64,000 bases of DNA, taken from positions 271,454 through 335,453 of the forward strand of contig NZ_WJIB01000008.1 in the NCBI RefSeq assembly GCF_019400745.1. The letters are read 5' to 3'. A model generated the notes under the pieces. That model ran no database searches. It was not told the origin of the DNA and worked only from the letters and a program-made list of their open reading frames with translations. Position numbers and translations under genes: made by a program. Shown here piece after piece: positions 15,948 to 24,518 of the stretch; within the stretch, counting starts at the first letter, position 1; every line of letters starts with the position of its first letter. This DNA comes from Cohnella sp. CFH 77786. GTDB lineage: Bacteria > Bacillota > Bacilli > Paenibacillales > Paenibacillaceae.

Positions 15948-17690
15948 ATGCCCTGGATCAAAAAGAGGTCCAAAAAAGCGTCGCGAACCCGGCTTGTATC
16001 CCTAGCGGCCATCCTCGGCTTCTTGCTGATTTTGTCTAGCGCATTCGCCTTATCCAAGCAGAACGCCGCTTCCTCCGACACCTTTCCTTCAGCTCTTTCC
16101 ACCCGCGAATCTGCTTCCTTGCGTCCGTATCCGGCACGGAATCTCGATGCAAAATCCCTCATTCGGCAAAAGCAAGGATTCATCCTGATTAAACCCTCCA
16201 AGGTTGCGGTCATCGATGAAGGTTTTCCTGAAAAGAGCCTCTCCGCCGAAGAAGCCATTCATTTAGATGGAGGTGCCGGGGATCGATTCCGCAGGAGCGC
16301 ATTGCTCCAGTTTGATTTATCGCAAATCAATCAAGCGCCGGTTGAAGCAGCGTATTTACGGCTGTATAACGGCGAGACGCTCGAAAATAACGCAACCCGT
16401 ACGATACGAATCCGATCGCTGACGAAGCCCTGGACTACGGGTGCAAATTGGTTGACCTACGACGGCAAGCATCTTTGGACCGCCGAGGGAGGAATGGAAG
16501 ACGAATCGGAATACGAAGCTGCGCAGACGGTATTCCGAATCGTGAAATGGGAGCCTTCCTGGTTCATGGATGTGACGCCGCTTGTCAAAGAATGGACCGG
16601 GGGAGCAGCGAATTTCGGCGTTTCCATCCGCGCGGACGATCGCATCTCGCTGATGCCCCCGAGCAAAGAAAATACCGGTCCGACCCTGATTGTCCTCACC
16701 AAACCGGCCGACAAAATCGCATCCGCCCTGCAAAGCCTGAAATTCGATTTCGTGGACGCCCCGTTCGCCGATCCGAATATCGGAATCGTGAACGCCCTCG
16801 TCCAAGCAGACCGCTTGGGGCTCGATCCGGCCTACCTCGAAGCATTGGAAAAGTATTACGCTTCGGTGATCGACGAACAAGGCCGATTCCGCCCGACCGC
16901 CAGATTCCAGTTCAAAAATTACTATGTCGCCGGATTCGGACCGAGCCTGCTTTATTTATATGAAAAAACCGGAAAAGAAAAATATGCCGCCGCGGTCCGT
17001 ACGCTTCGCCAGTTGCTCACTCCCGAAAAAATGAAAAACGGTCTGTTCATCGAGGAAAAGCATCAATCGGTTCAAACCGAGCTCGCCATGTTTGCCATCC
17101 CCTTTCTTGCGGAATACGGCATTTCTTTCCGTGATCGGCAATCGCTCAATCTTGCGGTCGATCAGATGCTGAAATTGTTGGAAACGACGACCTGGAAAGA
17201 GGCGGATTTCTTGCCGAATACCTATGTCTATGAAAAGGGGGGCATTGGAAAAGGATGGGCGCGAGGAGTTGGATATTTATTCGCCGGATTGGGCAAATTG
17301 CTCAGCTACGAGGAAGTCAAGGAGCATCCCCGCTATTCCGACTTGGAGAATTCATATAAACAGCTTGCTTCCACGCTCTTTAAGTACCGTACCGGCGGGA
17401 TGTGGCGCGGACTCCTGCAGCTCCAGACGAGTCCTGCCGATACTTCAGGCTCGTCTCTACTGGCGATCGGATACGAGTACGGCGTGCGGAACGGGATTCT
17501 GAAGCCCGAATCGTATCGCATCGTAGATGAAGCGTTGGATGCGATCACGAACTACTCCAAAACCGGACTGGATTTGGGGCAATCGTTCCCTCCCAACCAG
17601 GATCTGACGTATCGCACGACGAATTTCGGTGCCACGCGCCATGCCTTGGGATACTGGCTCGAGCTCATTACGTTAGTCGCCGGACGATAG
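15948..17690 (+). CDS. Secreted or membrane-anchored DNRLRE-type plus GH88/GH105-like protein
   Basis: About 580 residues. A basic N-terminus and hydrophobic segment LVSLAAILGFLLILSSAFAL (residues 16-35) form a signal anchor. Residues 80-250 are a beta-sandwich resembling DNRLRE/CBM96-type domains (ALLQFDLS, AYLRLYNGET, TKPWTTGANWLTYDG, WFMDVTPLVKEW). Residues 260-580 resemble GH88/GH105 (alpha/alpha)6 barrels: GKGWARGVGYLFAGLG matches the WxRGxGW motif and DTSGSSLLAIGYEYGVRNG the C-terminal family motif. The usual catalytic segment WxDTLFM is replaced by VQTELAM, so the catalytic Asp seems absent. ATG 15948 has AAGGGGGAAG at 8 nt. It is convergent with the M4 protease; a paralogue is at 20975-22969. 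The likely role is polysaccharide remodelling at the cell surface. Confidence 0.75.
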   Translation: MPWIKKRSKKASRTRLVSLAAILGFLLILSSAFALSKQNAASSDTFPSALSTRESASLRPYPARNLDAKSLIRQKQGFILIKPSKVAVIDEGFPEKSLSAEEAIHLDGGAGDRFRRSALLQFDLSQINQAPVEAAYLRLYNGETLENNATRTIRIRSLTKPWTTGANWLTYDGKHLWTAEGGMEDESEYEAAQTVFRIVKWEPSWFMDVTPLVKEWTGGAANFGVSIRADDRISLMPPSKENTGPTLIVLTKPADKIASALQSLKFDFVDAPFADPNIGIVNALVQADRLGLDPAYLEALEKYYASVIDEQGRFRPTARFQFKNYYVAGFGPSLLYLYEKTGKEKYAAAVRTLRQLLTPEKMKNGLFIEEKHQSVQTELAMFAIPFLAEYGISFRDRQSLNLAVDQMLKLLETTTWKEADFLPNTYVYEKGGIGKGWARGVGYLFAGLGKLLSYEEVKEHPRYSDLENSYKQLASTLFKYRTGGMWRGLLQLQTSPADTSGSSLLAIGYEYGVRNGILKPESYRIVDEALDAITNYSKTGLDLGQSFPPNQDLTYRTTNFGATRHALGYWLELITLVAGR

Positions 17691-17819
17691 ATCGATAAAA
17701 CGACGATGCTCCCCCCGTCGAATGGCTCGAAAGAATCGAGCACATCGAACCAACGCTGCCGACAGATTTGCTACACGGCCCACAAATGAAGGTGTTCGAA
17801 GAATGTGTCGACAGCCGCA

Positions 17820-17863
17820 GAAAAAATAAGCCCCTCTGCTCCAAAATGAAGCAGAGGGGCTTT
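17820..17863. terminator. Bidirectional terminator between convergent GH105-like and M4 genes
   Basis: A stem AGCCCCTCTGCT / AGCAGAGGGGCT (17829-17861) with an 8-nt loop is followed by TTTT on the plus strand and by a TTATTTTTT run on the minus strand. Confidence 0.9.
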
Positions 17864-17880
17864 TCGCTTATGCTAGAGGA

Positions 17881-19262
17881 TCAAGGATTCGTCGTCGCGC
17901 TTACGATGTTCGAGCTGCCCGCATTCGTGCCGCCGGTGACATACAGCTTGAATTTGTACTCGGTGTTCGGCGTAAGGCCCGTCGCCGTCGCGATTGAGGA
18001 CGCCGGCGGGATCGAAGCGATCGCAGAGCTCCACGTCGCGCCGCCGTCCGTCGATTTCAGCAGCTTGATGCCGGTCGCTCCCGATGCCGCGGTCCAGCTG
18101 AACGTGACGGATGTCGAGGTCTTCGAGCTTACCGCAAGCGTCGAGATCTGGCTGCCGGAAGCCGCGGCCGTCGTTACGCTGACCACATTCGAGCTGCCCG
18201 CATTCGCTCCGCCGGTCACGTACAGCTTGAATTTGTACGCCGTGTTCGGCGTCAGCCCCGTCGCCGTCGCGGTCGTGGCCGAAGGCGGGATCGAAGCGAT
18301 CGCAGAGGTCCAGGTCGCGCCGCCGTCCGTCGATTTCAGCAGCTTGATGCCGGTCGCTCCCGATGCCGCGGTCCAGCCGAACGTCACGGATGTCGAGGTC
18401 TTCGAACTCACCGCAAGCGTCGAGATCTGGCTGCCGGAAGCCGCGACTGTCGTCACGCTGACCACATTCGAGCTTCCCGCATTCAAGCCGCCGGTGACGT
18501 ACAGCTTGAACTTGTACGCCGTGTTCGGCGTCAGTCCCGTTGCGGTTGCCGTGGATGCCGACGGCGGGATCGAAGCGATCGCCGTGCTCCATGTCGCACC
18601 GCCGTCCGTCGATTTCAGCAGCTTGATGCTGGATGCGCCCGATGCCGACGTCCAATGGAAGGTCACGGCCGTCGAGGTCTTCGAACTCACCGCAAGCGTC
18701 GAAACCGGAGCGTTAGCCGCGCTGGTCGTCACGCTCACCACATTCGACGAACCCGCATTCGATCCGCCGGTTACGTACAGCTTGAATTTGTACGCCGTGT
18801 TCGGCGTGAGGCCGGTCGCCGTCGCGGTCGTTGCCGCCGGCGGGATCGAAGCGATCGCAGAGCTCCACGTCGCGCCGCCGTCCGTCGATTTCAGCAGCTT
18901 GATGCTGCTTGCTCCCGATGCCGCCGTCCAGCTGAAAGTCACCGATGTCGAAGTTTTCGAACTGACCGCCAGCGTCGAGATCGGAATGTTGGCCGCGTTG
19001 GTCGTCACGCTCACCACATTCGACGAACCCGCATTGGCTCCGCCGGTGACCTCCAGCTTGAATTGATAGGCTGTGCTCGGCGTGAGGTCCGTTAGCGTTA
19101 CCGTCGATGCCGAGGGCGGAATCGAGGCGATCGCGGTCCACGTCGTGCCGCCGTTCGTCGATTTGAGCAGCTTGATGCCGGTCGCTCCCGATGCCGCCGT
19201 CCATTTCAGCGTCACCGCGGTCGAGGTCTTCGAGTAGACCGCCAAGTCCGCAATCGGAGCCG
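17881..19262 (-). repeat. Tandem 276/279-bp coding repeats (Fn3 modules)
   Basis: Five direct repeats encode the Fn3-like modules. The anchor TACAGCTTGA recurs at 17942, 18221, 18500 and 18776, with TCCAGCTTGA at 19052, giving periods of 279, 279, 276 and 276 bp. Copies 2-5 in protein order are much closer to each other than to the first, suggesting recent expansion or homogenisation. Confidence 0.9.
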
Positions 19263-20955
19263 CCGACCCGCCGATGCCGACCTCTGCCCAAGCTTCCGCC
19301 ACTTTGGACGCGATGACGGATCGCTGGCTTTCCGTGATTCCGGTCAAATCGTCCACCGATAAGAGGAAGCCGTTTCTGGCATCTTCGAAATTCGAAGTCG
19401 GAAGCAGGTAGTTTTTATTGGCCGCATAAGTCACTTTTCCGAGAATGGACCTTCCGTTCAGGCCAATGCCTGCCGCATCGATCTTCGTCGCGATCAAGTA
19501 TGCGGCATGATTCGGAATTCCGCTGTTAATGTGAACGCCGCCGTAATCGTGGGCTGCATCGTTGGGCAACTCAACGAAATCGTCCATATGTGCCGGTTGA
19601 TCATACCATTCGGGGTTTTCCAAGCTTCGGAGCGTATATCCGGTATCTTCCCCGATGAGCCAATCATCCGAATCGATCACGGCCGCCATAATATCCGAGA
19701 TCGATTCGTTCAGGGCCCCCGGCTGATCATGATACTCCAACCCGCTGTCATATTGCGTTACGCCATGCGTCAATTCATGAGCAATCACATCGAAGCCGCA
19801 GGCCAAGCAGTCGAACCCTCCATTGGCGCTGCCCGATCCGTCACCGTAGTACATCGCCTGCCCGGACCAAAACGCGTTATCGTAGGGATCGCCGTTCGAA
19901 TAATAGACATGGACGAAGCTGAACACTTCCATGCCGTTTCCGTCTATGCTTTCCCTGCCATAGTTGGATTTATAGAAATCATAGACTTTCCCGGCATAGT
20001 CATGCGCGTCTACCGCTGCCCGGTAATAGTTTTCGGGATACGTATTCGCGGGATTGCTGTCCTTGAAGGTCTTGCTATTGCTGCCCACGGTATAGCAATA
20101 TTGTTCATTGCACTCATTGATATCGAACGTCGCGACGACACCCGCATCCGTGTAATCTTCCAACCTGTAGTTCGAAGAGGAATATTCCGTGATTTGGATG
20201 GGCTTCGCCGTGCCGTTGTAACCATATCCCGTACCGGTTGCCGGAGCGGCAAAGTTCAAGGTATTGAATTTATAAACGATTTCCCCGGTATGGGCATCCA
20301 CGTATCCCGTCCAATTGCCGAATTCGGGAACCATGAAGTTCAATCGGACTTGATAGGCAAGCACGTAACGATCCCCGTCCGGATAGAGGAACAGCTCGCT
20401 CGTCGGTTTCGGATACTGAACCGGGCCCAGCTTCGTCTCCAGCTCGATTTTCGCTCCCAAGTCTTTTTCCAGATCCGATTGGAGCGCCGCTATCGCTTCT
20501 TCCCCCGTAAGATCCGGTGTCGTATCGACCGCTCCCGTCTCCGGTCCCTCGGAGGTTTTATCTTGGATGGCATAGACCACTCGCGAGGCGTTCAAATTCA
20601 GTTGCATGTACTTCCCGTAAACGGGGATCCCGTCGATCGTTTGCTGGAGAAAATAGTGCGATTTCCCTCCGGTGCCGCTGACGATTTTGTTGATCTGAAA
20701 AGACTGCGTTGGGGTGCCTGCGAGACTGGCGATCGGCGTCGTTCTTCCTTCGGCGAACCGAATGACGTCTTGATCGGTCGCCAGCACGTCGGACAAGATC
20801 CCTTGCGAGAATGAAGTACGGTCAGCCATCGAGCCGGCACCGGAAGATCGGCCTGGATTGCCCGATGCGAATGCCAAGCTGGCTTGCACAAGACTGAGGA
20901 CAAGCAGGACTCCGAATACAACTTTCCATTTCCGCTTCCCTCTCCGTTTCCCCAT
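17881..20955 (-). CDS. Secreted M4 (thermolysin-family) metalloprotease with five Fn3-like repeats
   Basis: About 1,024 residues. A very basic N-terminus with hydrophobic VVFGVLLVLSLVQASLAFA forms a signal peptide. FTP and PepSY-type propeptide regions follow to about residue 240. The catalytic domain has HELTHG (His393, Glu394, His397 of HExxH) and the downstream GALNESISD with the third zinc ligand Glu. Residues 566-1024 are five near-identical 92-93-residue Fn3-like modules, each opening with DLAVYS or TLAVSSKTST and closing SSNVVSVTT. The second ATG (20955) was chosen because GGGAGG lies 7 nt upstream. It starts 20 bp after the stalk-GH105-like gene, so it is probably the last gene of the polysaccharide operon. 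The Fn3 modules may tether it to cell-wall glycan. Confidence 0.93.
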   Translation of the reverse strand: MGKRRGKRKWKVVFGVLLVLSLVQASLAFASGNPGRSSGAGSMADRTSFSQGILSDVLATDQDVIRFAEGRTTPIASLAGTPTQSFQINKIVSGTGGKSHYFLQQTIDGIPVYGKYMQLNLNASRVVYAIQDKTSEGPETGAVDTTPDLTGEEAIAALQSDLEKDLGAKIELETKLGPVQYPKPTSELFLYPDGDRYVLAYQVRLNFMVPEFGNWTGYVDAHTGEIVYKFNTLNFAAPATGTGYGYNGTAKPIQITEYSSSNYRLEDYTDAGVVATFDINECNEQYCYTVGSNSKTFKDSNPANTYPENYYRAAVDAHDYAGKVYDFYKSNYGRESIDGNGMEVFSFVHVYYSNGDPYDNAFWSGQAMYYGDGSGSANGGFDCLACGFDVIAHELTHGVTQYDSGLEYHDQPGALNESISDIMAAVIDSDDWLIGEDTGYTLRSLENPEWYDQPAHMDDFVELPNDAAHDYGGVHINSGIPNHAAYLIATKIDAAGIGLNGRSILGKVTYAANKNYLLPTSNFEDARNGFLLSVDDLTGITESQRSVIASKVAEAWAEVGIGGSAAPIADLAVYSKTSTAVTLKWTAASGATGIKLLKSTNGGTTWTAIASIPPSASTVTLTDLTPSTAYQFKLEVTGGANAGSSNVVSVTTNAANIPISTLAVSSKTSTSVTFSWTAASGASSIKLLKSTDGGATWSSAIASIPPAATTATATGLTPNTAYKFKLYVTGGSNAGSSNVVSVTTSAANAPVSTLAVSSKTSTAVTFHWTSASGASSIKLLKSTDGGATWSTAIASIPPSASTATATGLTPNTAYKFKLYVTGGLNAGSSNVVSVTTVAASGSQISTLAVSSKTSTSVTFGWTAASGATGIKLLKSTDGGATWTSAIASIPPSATTATATGLTPNTAYKFKLYVTGGANAGSSNVVSVTTAAASGSQISTLAVSSKTSTSVTFSWTAASGATGIKLLKSTDGGATWSSAIASIPPASSIATATGLTPNTEYKFKLYVTGGTNAGSSNIVSATTNP

Positions 20956-20974
20956 TGAAGAGCCTCCCATGTCA

Positions 20975-22969
20975 TTAGTTCGCCAGCCGTTCCCTTGCCG
21001 TCAACAGTTCCATCCAGAAGCCGAAAGCGTGCTGGGTCATCGATAGATCCTCATACGTGTACACGAGATCTTGATTGCCAGGGTAGGCTTCTCCCAGATC
21101 GGCCCCCGTCATCGACAGATCCGTGACTCCGCGAAGCGCACGATCCACAACGAATTGATCCGAGGGCGGCAATAAGCCGGCGGCGATTCCGTACTGAAAA
21201 CCGGTCGCGATCAGCGAGGTTCCGGACGATTCCAAAGGCGAGTTCGGGTCGTGGATCAGGTTCCTCCACAATCCTCTTTCCGTTTGATATTGCTTTAAAG
21301 ACGCTGCCAGCCGAACGTATCGCGCGGCCAACTCTCCGTACCGTTCGTCGCCGCGGATGCCTTTGGAATCGACCAACTTCCCCATGCCCCCGAACAAATA
21401 CCCGATCCCCCTGGCCCAGCCTTTGCCTGTTTTCGTGTACTCGTCGATCAGGGTATAAGGAATGCCGTCGGTCTGGTCCTTCATCAGAAGATCATAGAGC
21501 TTCAATATTTGATCCATTGCCAGACGGGTAGAGGCTTCGTCGTGAAAGCGATCGCCGTATACGGCCAGAAAGGCAAGACCCAGATAGGAGAGCTCCGACT
21601 GGATCGCGCCGTAAGGACCATCCGTGAAAATTCCGTCCCGCTGACGCAATGAATCGAACATCCCGCGCAGCTTCACGGCCGCCTTCATGAACTTTTCGTT
21701 GCCCGTCTTGTCGTACAAATAGATCAACGAACTGCCGAATACCGCTTTGTAATAGCTATCCAATTTCGCCGCGAACCGGATCAAGGTCCCATCGTGCGCA
21801 ATGTAATAATCGAAGTGGTTCTCTATCGCTTCGATAAATTCGTTTCCGAGACCCAGCTTGGCTGCGTTCATCTGTGCGTTGATGATGCCCGAATGAGGGT
21901 CCGACCATGGCCCCAGCGTAAATCTCGACCCCAACGCGTCCAGCGCCGCGGCCCATTTCTCCTCGATGGATAAATCGGGCTGCATCACGACGACCAGAGA
22001 CGGCTGCGTACCGCTTCGGGGCGGGTTAAACAGCGACATCGCCATGTCTGAGGCCAGCATAAAGCCGTTATTAACCGTGCTTTTACGGAGCCAGGCCCGG
22101 ACGGTATCCGTGACATCCAGAAACCAGACCGGCTCCCAGCTGTTGATGCGGAACACGGTTTGGGAAGCAAGGAATCTCGCATCGCGGTCTCCGCTTGCCC
22201 CAGGCCGTTCCCAGCGGCGCGCTCCGTCGAAGGTATCCCACGTGGCGTCCGGCGTCCAGGGTTTTCCGGCTTCGTACACATAGAGCGTTCTGTACGCGTT
22301 GATCTCGGCGGAGGTACTGTTCACCAGTCGCAAATAGGCTTTGTAAACTTGTTTCCCTTCCAAGGCGGCAAGATCGAAATGCAGCAAACCTTTCTTCCTA
22401 TCCCCTTCTTTCGATTCCAATTTGAGGTTGTATAGGTCATTCCCGGGTGCATCAGGTTTGGATTGCCGGATCGATGCGCTTCGATCGCCATTCAGCAGCA
22501 GGGTTTTGCTCCGATTCAGAATGGCATTCAGCTTCACCTTCGGAAGCGGAGGACTGCTCAAATAAACGGTGTTGTTTCTCCATTTCACGTCCAAGCCGAA
22601 CATTTCGGCCATGAACCTTACGGGGACCATGACCGACTGCCCATGCAGGTAAGCCCCCGCTTCGATGGATGCGTGCTTTCCGTCCACGAGGATCGCGGTG
22701 CTCTGCAAAGGAAGGAGGATATGATGCTCCCCCTTGATTTCGACCGTCTTGGCTCGCGCGTTCCAGATGACCTCCTGCTTGATCGCCTCCGAAACGAGAC
22801 GGAGGGGAACGAACACGCGGTTTTTGAGGATTTGGGGTTCGACCTCGCTGGCCAACGGGATTCCATCCAGAACGATCCGAGTCGGATCCCGGGCTTTAAC
22901 CGAAGCCATCGGATGAACCAGCGACAAGAGCATGGCGATCGCGAGAAGCAGGTTAATCGACGGTTTCAA
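20975..22969 (-). CDS. Secreted stalk-domain, DNRLRE-type, GH88/GH105-like protein
   Basis: 664 residues. The signal peptide is INLLLAIAMLLSLVHPMASVKA. Residues 28-140 form a copper-amine-oxidase N-domain ('stalk') repeat (VFVPLRLVSEAI, then VMVPVRFMAEMFGLDVKW). Residues 170-330 are a DNRLRE-like beta domain (LLHFDLAALEG, KPWTPDATWDTFDG, WFLDVTDTVRAWL), and residues 340-664 are GH105-like (GKGWARGIGYLFGGMG, ESSGTSLIATGFQYGIAAG). As in its paralogue at 15948, the canonical WxDTLFM is replaced, here by IQSELSY. The TTG start at 22969 has GGAAGGAGAG 6 nt ahead and overlaps the flippase gene by 17 bp, so the gene belongs to the operon. It is probably a cell-wall-associated glycan hydrolase or binding protein. 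Confidence 0.78.
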   Translation of the reverse strand: MKPSINLLLAIAMLLSLVHPMASVKARDPTRIVLDGIPLASEVEPQILKNRVFVPLRLVSEAIKQEVIWNARAKTVEIKGEHHILLPLQSTAILVDGKHASIEAGAYLHGQSVMVPVRFMAEMFGLDVKWRNNTVYLSSPPLPKVKLNAILNRSKTLLLNGDRSASIRQSKPDAPGNDLYNLKLESKEGDRKKGLLHFDLAALEGKQVYKAYLRLVNSTSAEINAYRTLYVYEAGKPWTPDATWDTFDGARRWERPGASGDRDARFLASQTVFRINSWEPVWFLDVTDTVRAWLRKSTVNNGFMLASDMAMSLFNPPRSGTQPSLVVVMQPDLSIEEKWAAALDALGSRFTLGPWSDPHSGIINAQMNAAKLGLGNEFIEAIENHFDYYIAHDGTLIRFAAKLDSYYKAVFGSSLIYLYDKTGNEKFMKAAVKLRGMFDSLRQRDGIFTDGPYGAIQSELSYLGLAFLAVYGDRFHDEASTRLAMDQILKLYDLLMKDQTDGIPYTLIDEYTKTGKGWARGIGYLFGGMGKLVDSKGIRGDERYGELAARYVRLAASLKQYQTERGLWRNLIHDPNSPLESSGTSLIATGFQYGIAAGLLPPSDQFVVDRALRGVTDLSMTGADLGEAYPGNQDLVYTYEDLSMTQHAFGFWMELLTARERLAN

Positions 22970-24518
22970 CGGAAACTCTCCTTCCCGCCAGCTTTAACCT
23001 CGCTTTTTTCCATTGCTCCAGAACGAGGGATAGCGTTTGAACCTTCAGCAGCATGCAGATCGCCAGAAACAAGACCATCATGACGGCCGCTTTCAGCACG
23101 AAGCTGACCCCATCGGCACCGGCAAAGCCGCTCACCTGTATGACATCGCGGCAGAAATACAGAATGGAAGCCGTGAGGATCAGCGCGGCGATGAGCTTGG
23201 AGGTCTCAAACCGGCGGCCGGCGGCTCCGAGCCCGAGCTTCCGGCGGATCAAGTAGTCCAAGAGGAAGGAGGAAACCACATGGGCAACGGAAGTTCCGAT
23301 GGCGATTCCGATGATGCCGAACTGTCGAACCAGAACGACACTGAAGAGGATATTGAGACCGACCGTGAAAAATGCCGCGTACATCGAAACTTTGGTTAAA
23401 CCCATGGAAATGAAAGCGCGGTTGTAAATTTCCCGGAGCGCGATTCCCATCATGGCCAAGGAGAAAAACCGCAGAACGCTGCCCGTAACCGCCGTATCTT
23501 GCGCCGTAAATTGGCCTCGCTCGAAAAGAATCCGGACGAGGTCTTCGGCATAGACGAAAGTAAAGATGACAAGCGGCGACAGGATGAAGATCATGACGGA
23601 TTTGGCGTTATGCAAGAGCGCGGCAAATTCTCGACGTCCGTCATGTTTGGCCATCAGGCTTAGCGTAGGAAGGAGTACGCCCGCGACGGATGCAGCCAAC
23701 ATTTGCGTAGGCAAATGGTTGATGCGGGTCGCGAAATTCAGCGCGGAAATGGCGCCTTCCTGAAGACCGGATGCGAGGATGCGGTCTACGATCACGTTGA
23801 TTTGCGTCACCGAGCTTCCGATCACGATCGGCAGGATGGTCAAGGCAAAATAGCCGGCGACCTCTTTGTTGAAAGACAGCGTCCAAGAGGCCGGCTTGAT
23901 TTGTCCTCTGAAACCGGGAAGCTGAATGAACGCCTGGGTAACGGCTCCCAGTACGGTGCCGGCGACAAGCGCATAGATGCCGAAGCTGGGGTAGAGCAGC
24001 ACGATCATCAGAATGATCGAGAGATTATAAGGAATGCCGGTGAGAGCGGGCAATAAAAAACGGTTCCCGTAATGGAGCAGGCCCGTCAGATAACCCGCAA
24101 GGGCCATGAAAATAATCATAGGGAGCAGCCAATCGGACAACTGCACGGCCAATCGGTACGTGTCGGGATCGAATCCCGGAGCCAGGAGCCGAACCAAATA
24201 AGGATTGAGAAGCAGAAGCAGGGACGAGACGGCAAGCGAAAAGACCGCGATGAGCGTAAAAAGGGTTTGATTGACTATCCGCGGCTGCAGATGATCGAAT
24301 TTGGTTTTGGTGACGACGGTCGTGCTGATGATGGCCGTGCTGATGACGTTGAAGATCATCCAAGGAATCGTGCTGGCTATGAAAAAAGCGTCGACCGTTT
24401 TGCTAAGTCCGTAATACCCTGCGGTAAACATTTGGCTGACGAAGCCGATCAGTTTCGTCAAGGTCATCCCAGCGAAAACAAGCGCGCTTGCCCGTACGAG
24501 GCTTTGGGCGCCGCTCAT
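22953..24518 (-). CDS. MurJ/MviN-like polyprenol-linked glycan flippase
   Basis: About 521 residues with some 14 hydrophobic segments of the MOP superfamily. The start SLVRASALVFAGMTLTKLIG and the AGYYGLSKTVDAFFIASTIPW segment are typical of MurJ-type flippases, and the ALNFATRINHLP stretch is conserved. In this polysaccharide operon it most likely takes the Wzx role, moving the lipid-linked repeat unit across the membrane; general lipid II flipping is the alternative. The ATG at 24518 overlaps the stop of the pyruvyl transferase gene (ATGA); the longer frame to 24665 is a read-through of that gene. Confidence 0.88.
   Translation of the reverse strand: MSGAQSLVRASALVFAGMTLTKLIGFVSQMFTAGYYGLSKTVDAFFIASTIPWMIFNVISTAIISTTVVTKTKFDHLQPRIVNQTLFTLIAVFSLAVSSLLLLLNPYLVRLLAPGFDPDTYRLAVQLSDWLLPMIIFMALAGYLTGLLHYGNRFLLPALTGIPYNLSIILMIVLLYPSFGIYALVAGTVLGAVTQAFIQLPGFRGQIKPASWTLSFNKEVAGYFALTILPIVIGSSVTQINVIVDRILASGLQEGAISALNFATRINHLPTQMLAASVAGVLLPTLSLMAKHDGRREFAALLHNAKSVMIFILSPLVIFTFVYAEDLVRILFERGQFTAQDTAVTGSVLRFFSLAMMGIALREIYNRAFISMGLTKVSMYAAFFTVGLNILFSVVLVRQFGIIGIAIGTSVAHVVSSFLLDYLIRRKLGLGAAGRRFETSKLIAALILTASILYFCRDVIQVSGFAGADGVSFVLKAAVMMVLFLAICMLLKVQTLSLVLEQWKKARLKLAGRRVSVETVD

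Noticed and set aside
17768..19066. Plus-strand frame of 432 codons with internal repeats
   Set aside because: The repeats are the reverse complement of the Fn3 modules of the M4 protease; no start site or signal supports it.
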